From Ammoniphilus sp. YIM 78166 (GTDB lineage Bacteria; Bacillota; Bacilli; Aneurinibacillales; RAOX-1): DNA of 64,000 nt. The stretch lies in contig NZ_SDLR01000004.1 of assembly GCF_004522215.1 (NCBI RefSeq), positions 372,001-436,000 of the forward strand, in the 5' to 3' direction. The notes under the pieces were generated by a model. That model ran no database searches. It saw only the letters and a program-made list of their open reading frames with translations, and was not told where the DNA came from. This document shows, one piece after another, positions 60,165-64,000 of the stretch (the stretch's first letter is position 1; the number at the start of each line of letters is the position of its first letter). The position numbers and the translations under genes are program-made.

Positions 60165-61524
60165 TAAATTTCCTCAACCGATACTGCAAGCTTTGGCGGC
60201 TCATGCCTAATTGAATGGCGGCTTTGGAAATGTTCCCCCCGCACTCCTGCAGTACTTTCTGGATATAAAACTTCTCAAATTCCTCCACTTGGCTTCTTAA
60301 GTCCCGCTGATAGCTAGTGGGTTCCCATGAAAGAGCGGCAGCCACGGGTTCGATGCTCTTCGCTTTTCGACGAAGATGGTGGATAGGCAGATGCTCATAT
60401 TCAATGTGAGTGCTCTCTCCAATGAGGTTCATCGCCCCTTCAATCATATGCTGTAGTTCTCGCACATTTCCGGGCCAATCGTGTTCCATAAAAAACTGAT
60501 AGACCTCTCGGCTAATGCCCTGTACCTCCAATTGGAATAGACGATTGTATTTCTCAATAAAATGATCAACAAGCAGGAAGATATCTTCCCTTCGATCACG
60601 TAACGGCGGAATGAATAACGTCACCACACCTAAGCGATAAAACAAGTCCTTGCGCATGCGCTGATTAGAAATCGCTTCGATCGGATCTTCGTTAACGGCA
60701 GCTAGTATTCGAACATCAATTTTTCGATCGCGAGTATCCCCTATTCTTCGTATTACTTTTTCTTGTAAGGCATGCAACAGCTTCGCTTGAAGAGGGAGAC
60801 TAAGAGAGTTCATTTCATCGAGAAACAAGGTTCCAGACTCGGCTTGTTCAAATAAGCCCGGTCGTTCAATGGCACCGGTGAACGCTCCTTTCATCGTGCC
60901 AAACAGAAGACCTTCAATAAGGGTATCTGGTAGAGCCGCACAGTTTTGCGATAGAAAAGGAGAGGCCGAACGGATACTTGCATAGTGAATGCTCTGGGCA
61001 AACAGCTCTTTTCCTGTGCCCGTTTCTCCTACGATGAGAACGGAAGAGGAGGTTCGGGCGGCTCTTTTGGCATTTTGAATCACTTCCTGAATGGCTGGGC
61101 TTTTACCGATGATGCTGTCAAAGGTATACTTAATGGTTCCTTTATCAAACAGGTTTTCACGAATCATTCGCTCTACCTTGGTCACATCATTAGCAATCTC
61201 GATGGCACCATAAATTTTCCCTTCCCGCATGATCGGAAAAGTATGATTGATGGTTGTAATTTCTTTTCCCTTGGCATTGAGGTAGGTTTGCCGGACATTC
61301 TTTACGGAAAGTCCTTTACGCAAGGCTTGTAGTAGTGTGCTGTCTTGTTCGCTAGGAAATTGGAACACATCGAGGATGTTTTTATTGATGACATCTTCTT
61401 TTTTCATGGCTTCGATCTCGGCCATTTTTCTATTATAAAAAATGGAGTTTCCCTGTTCGTCTACGACATGGACTCCTTCACTGATTTCATCGAGGATCTC
61501 TTCTAATATCAGTTCCCTATCCAA
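60157..61524 (-). CDS. rocR: Sigma-54-dependent activator of the roc regulon
   Basis: 455-residue enhancer-binding protein. A PAS domain occupies residues 5-110 (NSIFYNRKMAEIEAM). The AAA+ domain (about 140-370) has Walker A GETGTGKE, the sigma-54 contact motif GAFTGA and Walker B TLFLDEM. A Fis-type helix-turn-helix closes the protein (NISKAAIQLGMSRQSLQYRL). In B. subtilis RocR senses ornithine or citrulline. Divergence from rocD, with dyads and a -24/-12 promoter between them, repeats the B. subtilis arrangement. The start is TTG 61524 behind AAAGGTGGGAT. Confidence 0.92.
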   Translation of the reverse strand: MDRELILEEILDEISEGVHVVDEQGNSIFYNRKMAEIEAMKKEDVINKNILDVFQFPSEQDSTLLQALRKGLSVKNVRQTYLNAKGKEITTINHTFPIMREGKIYGAIEIANDVTKVERMIRENLFDKGTIKYTFDSIIGKSPAIQEVIQNAKRAARTSSSVLIVGETGTGKELFAQSIHYASIRSASPFLSQNCAALPDTLIEGLLFGTMKGAFTGAIERPGLFEQAESGTLFLDEMNSLSLPLQAKLLHALQEKVIRRIGDTRDRKIDVRILAAVNEDPIEAISNQRMRKDLFYRLGVVTLFIPPLRDRREDIFLLVDHFIEKYNRLFQLEVQGISREVYQFFMEHDWPGNVRELQHMIEGAMNLIGESTHIEYEHLPIHHLRRKAKSIEPVAAALSWEPTSYQRDLRSQVEEFEKFYIQKVLQECGGNISKAAIQLGMSRQSLQYRLRKFKA

Positions 61525-61574
61525 GCTGATCCCACCTTTCTTCTATAATGGATTTTACCATGAATCCTTTAAGT

Positions 61575-61632
61575 GCAAAAGATGTTTGCTTCTATTGCGC
61601 AAAAAAATGTGGCATAGCCAAATGATTTTGCG
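61575..61632. promoter_or_regulatory. Two dyads, candidate RocR upstream activating sequences
   Basis: A large imperfect dyad spans 61598-61632: CGCAAAA at the left end, TTTTGCG at the right end, with TGGC and GCCA near the centre. A smaller one, GCAAAAGATGTTTGC, lies at about 61575-61589. They are 40-100 bases upstream of the -24/-12 promoter, as enhancer sites should be. Confidence 0.55.
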
Positions 61633-61672
61633 TTTGGAGGTTGAAAAATCGTGTTTAGAACGAAAGTTTGGG

Positions 61673-61690
61673 TTGGCATATAAATTGCAT
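61673..61690 (+). promoter_or_regulatory. Sigma-54 (SigL) promoter of rocD-rocA
   Basis: TTGGCAT, five bases, TTGCAT. This matches the TTGGCAC-N5-TTGCW consensus except for the last base of the -24 half. GG and GC are correctly spaced, 58 bases before the rocD start. Confidence 0.85.
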
Positions 61691-61748
61691 AAATAAAAAG
61701 AGAGAAGAATAAGGTTGGGCGAAGCTCTTATTAAAGGAGGCTTTTTAC

Positions 61749-62939
61749 ATGGATACAAGGTATATCATAGAAAAAACAGAGAAGTTCGGCGCGAGAAATT
61801 ATCATCCTCTGCCTATCGTTATATCCAAAGCAGAGGGAGTATGGGTAGAGGATCCAGAAGGCAATCGTTATATGGATATGCTTAGCGCTTATTCTGCCTT
61901 AAACCAAGGTCACCGTCATCCCAAGGTTATCCAAGCGTTAAAGGATCAAGCGGATCGCGTAACATTAACCTCACGTGCATTTCATAACGATCGCTTAGGA
62001 GAGTTTTACGAAAAGCTATCGGCTCTCACCGGCAAGGATATGATTCTTCCGATGAATACGGGAGCTGAAGCGGTAGAAACGGCCATTAAAGCGGTGCGTC
62101 GTTGGGCGTATGAAGTAAAGAAGGTACCTGAGAATCAGGCCGAGATTATCGTATCCGAGGGCAACTTCCATGGAAGAACGATTACCGTGACCTCCTTCTC
62201 TTCAGAGGAAGCCTACAAGCGTGGGTTCGGACCGTTTACGCCAGGATTTAAAATTATTCCTTACGGGGATATTGAAGCTCTTAAAGCCGCGATTACTCCG
62301 AACACGGCTGCTTTCTTAATTGAGCCCATTCAAGGAGAAGCCGGCATTGTGATTCCAGAAGAAGGCTTCCTCAAGGCGGCATATGAGCTGTGTAAAGAAA
62401 ATCAGGTGGTTTTCATTGCGGATGAGATTCAAACGGGATTTGGCCGAACGGGAAAACTGTTTGCTTCCGACTGGGAGGGCTTCAAGCCGGATATGTACAT
62501 CATGGGTAAAGCCCTTGGCGGAGGGGTATTCCCTATCTCAGCTGTAGCCGCTAATGCGGATATTCTAGGCGTATTTGAGCCGGGTTCTCATGGTTCTACT
62601 TTCGGGGGGAATCCGCTGGGCTGTGCTGTAGCGATCGCATCGATGGAAGTGCTAGAAGAAGAAAACCTCGTGGCACGTTCTCTCGAGATGGGCCAGTATT
62701 TTATGGGGAAATTAAAAGAAATTAAAAATCCGATGATTAAAGATATTCGCGGTCGGGGCTTGTTTATTGGAGTAGAGCTTCACGAGAAGGCAAGACCTTA
62801 CTGTGAGCAGTTAAAAGAAAAAGGACTATTATGTAAAGAAACGCATGAAACTACGATTCGTTTTGCTCCGCCGCTTAATATATCCAAGGAAGATCTGGAT
62901 TGGGCTATCGGGCGCATAAATGAAGTACTTCAAGCTTAA
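61749..62939 (+). CDS. rocD: Ornithine aminotransferase
   Basis: 396-residue PLP enzyme that transfers the delta-amino group of ornithine to 2-oxoglutarate, giving glutamate 5-semialdehyde. The PLP site is complete: [38 protein letters not shown] and the Schiff-base lysine in [12 protein letters not shown]. Length and N-terminus agree with B. subtilis RocD. ATG follows AAAGGAGGCTTTTTAC. Cotranscribed with rocA, whose enzyme takes the product. Confidence 0.96.
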   Translation: MDTRYIIEKTEKFGARNYHPLPIVISKAEGVWVEDPEGNRYMDMLSAYSALNQGHRHPKVIQALKDQADRVTLTSRAFHNDRLGEFYEKLSALTGKDMILPMNTGAEAVETAIKAVRRWAYEVKKVPENQAEIIVSEGNFHGRTITVTSFSSEEAYKRGFGPFTPGFKIIPYGDIEALKAAITPNTAAFLIEPIQGEAGIVIPEEGFLKAAYELCKENQVVFIADEIQTGFGRTGKLFASDWEGFKPDMYIMGKALGGGVFPISAVAANADILGVFEPGSHGSTFGGNPLGCAVAIASMEVLEEENLVARSLEMGQYFMGKLKEIKNPMIKDIRGRGLFIGVELHEKARPYCEQLKEKGLLCKETHETTIRFAPPLNISKEDLDWAIGRINEVLQA

Positions 62940-62982
62940 ATAAGATATAAAAAATGCAAGGCTGAGAGGAGAAATGAAAAAA

Positions 62983-64000
62983 ATGACGACAAGAACCATA
63001 CCCGCTTTTGTAAATGAGCCTTTTACTAACTTTGGTTTAGAAGAAAACAAGCAAGCCATGCAGGCTGCTTTAGCTAAAGTAAAGGCAGAATTGGGGAAAG
63101 ATATCGCGCTTCATATTGGCAGTGATAAAGTGATGACAGACGATAAAATTGTTTCAATCAATCCTGGAAACGTGGATCAGGTGATTGGTCGTGTAAGCAA
63201 AGCGAGCCAGGAACTAGCGGAAAGAGCAATGCAGGTGGCGTTGCATACCTTTGAGACCTGGAAGAAGGCTCCGGCTCGAGAAAGAGCGGAGTATTTGTTT
63301 AAAGCTGCGGAGCTCATGCGCCAGCGTAAACATGAATTCTCTGCAATGATGATCTTTGAGGCGGGGAAGAACTGGGCTGAAGCAGATGCGGATACGGCAG
63401 AAGCCATTGATTTCATGGAATATTACGCACGAGAAATGATTCGCTTAAGTGAAACGAATACGCATCAGCCGTTGGTCAAGATCCCCGGGGAAGACAATCA
63501 GCTCAGCTATATTCCACTGGGAGTAGGGGTTGTAATTCCGCCTTGGAATTTCCCGTTGGCTATCTGCGTAGGGATGACAACGGCCGCTGTCGTTTCCGGT
63601 AACACTGTTCTACTTAAGCCTGCTTCCACGACTCCTGTTATTGCTCATAAGTTTGTGGCCTTGATGGAAGAGGTGGGTCTGCCTGCTGGGGTGATTAACT
63701 TTATCCCTGGAAGTGGAGCTGAAGTGGGAGATTATCTAACCACTCATCCTAAGACTCGTTTTATTAGCTTTACCGGTTCGAAGGAAGTGGGTCTTCGTAT
63801 CAACCGGTTGGCTGCTGAAACGGCTGAAGGGCAAATTTGGATTAAACGAGTTATTGCTGAGATGGGCGGAAAAGACGGGGTGGTCGTCGATGAGACGGTG
63901 GATCTGGATGAAGCAGCAGATGCCATCGTAGCTTCAGCGTTTGGATTCCAAGGTCAAAAGTGCTCAGCAGGCTCTCGCGCCATCATCGTCGAATCCGTGT
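62983..64000 (+). CDS. rocA: L-glutamate gamma-semialdehyde (1-pyrroline-5-carboxylate) dehydrogenase, 3' end beyond the window
   Basis: The first 339 residues of an aldehyde dehydrogenase that oxidises glutamate 5-semialdehyde to glutamate with NAD; the window ends inside the gene. Visible are [11 protein letters not shown], the NAD site [11 protein letters not shown], Glu in IAEMGGKD and the catalytic cysteine in GQKCSAGSR. The N-terminus FVNEPFTNF resembles RocA/PruA. I prefer ATG 62983 (MTTRTIPAF), which fits the family; ATG 62974 is in frame but only two bases from the GAGGAG ribosome binding site. Confidence 0.95.
   Translation, partial: MTTRTIPAFVNEPFTNFGLEENKQAMQAALAKVKAELGKDIALHIGSDKVMTDDKIVSINPGNVDQVIGRVSKASQELAERAMQVALHTFETWKKAPARERAEYLFKAAELMRQRKHEFSAMMIFEAGKNWAEADADTAEAIDFMEYYAREMIRLSETNTHQPLVKIPGEDNQLSYIPLGVGVVIPPWNFPLAICVGMTTAAVVSGNTVLLKPASTTPVIAHKFVALMEEVGLPAGVINFIPGSGAEVGDYLTTHPKTRFISFTGSKEVGLRINRLAAETAEGQIWIKRVIAEMGGKDGVVVDETVDLDEAADAIVASAFGFQGQKCSAGSRAIIVESV

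Overview
The window is chromosomal DNA from a low-to-medium G+C, endospore-forming Firmicute of the order Bacillales. Three things point there: a GerA-type spore germination operon, a YheC/D-like coat protein and a YtvI-like membrane protein; a Bacillus-style roc arginine/ornithine regulon with a sigma-54 activator; and Bacillus-type Shine-Dalgarno sequences, cre-like, Fur-like, Pho-like and LexA-like sites. An affiliation near Brevibacillus/Aneurinibacillus/Ammoniphilus/Paenibacillus is a guess only. A glutaminyl-tRNA synthetase is present, which many Bacillus species lack. No rRNA, tRNA, CRISPR array or complete insertion sequence was seen.

Layout. 1-2.0 kb: an actin-like ParM/StbA gene with a ribbon-helix-helix/acidic-tail partner. 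2.0-10.2 kb: a sugar-acid island with TRAP transporter 1 (dctPQM), an AraC-type regulator, tagaturonate reductase (uxaB), altronate dehydratase (uxaA) and a zinc alcohol dehydrogenase. A 45-bp sequence upstream of the TRAP operon recurs upstream of uxaB/araC and is the best candidate operator. 10.3-11.1 kb: a transposase-derived gene without its catalytic core, behind a promoter carrying a LexA-type box. 11.3-15.8 kb: methyltransferase, DEAD-box helicase/YwbE/HEAT-repeat trio, glnS. 15.9-21.1 kb: a 1339-residue secreted nuclease/5'-nucleotidase and a prolidase. 21.2-28.3 kb: a gluconate island (gnd, gntK, RpiR regulator, TRAP transporter 2, and an HPr-like protein without the phosphorylatable His). 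28.3-33.4 kb: methyltransferase, then a phosphate-uptake operon (secreted beta-propeller-pstS-pstC-pstA, without pstB) behind 11-bp periodic Pho-like repeats. Divergent from it is a DUF2325 gene under a Fur-like promoter.

34-41 kb holds housekeeping and small genes: YtvI-like, a 31-residue membrane peptide, a gamma-glutamylcyclotransferase-like protein, a gene with a strong internal start site, a 42-residue zinc ribbon, alpha-glucan phosphorylase, thiamine pyrophosphokinase and a heme-oxygenase-fold diiron protein. 40.96-41.84 kb is non-coding: eight tandem 52-bp repeats, a degenerate 21-bp repeat, and a near-perfect 24-bp direct repeat bracketing both. 41.8-51.8 kb: fabF, oligoendopeptidase F, two paralogous 2Fe-2S ferredoxins around a divergent pair of paralogous membrane proteins, a TerC-family protein, a class A penicillin-binding protein, a glycerophosphodiesterase and the YheC/D-like gene. 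52-64 kb: rocB, the germination operon (A, C, D and three B subunits), then rocR divergent from rocD-rocA. The rocD promoter is a clear -24/-12 type with upstream dyads. rocA runs off the end of the window.

Transcription units are mostly separated by hairpin terminators, many shared by convergent genes. All three binding-protein transporter operons carry a strong hairpin between the binding-protein gene and the first permease gene, suggesting differential expression within each operon.
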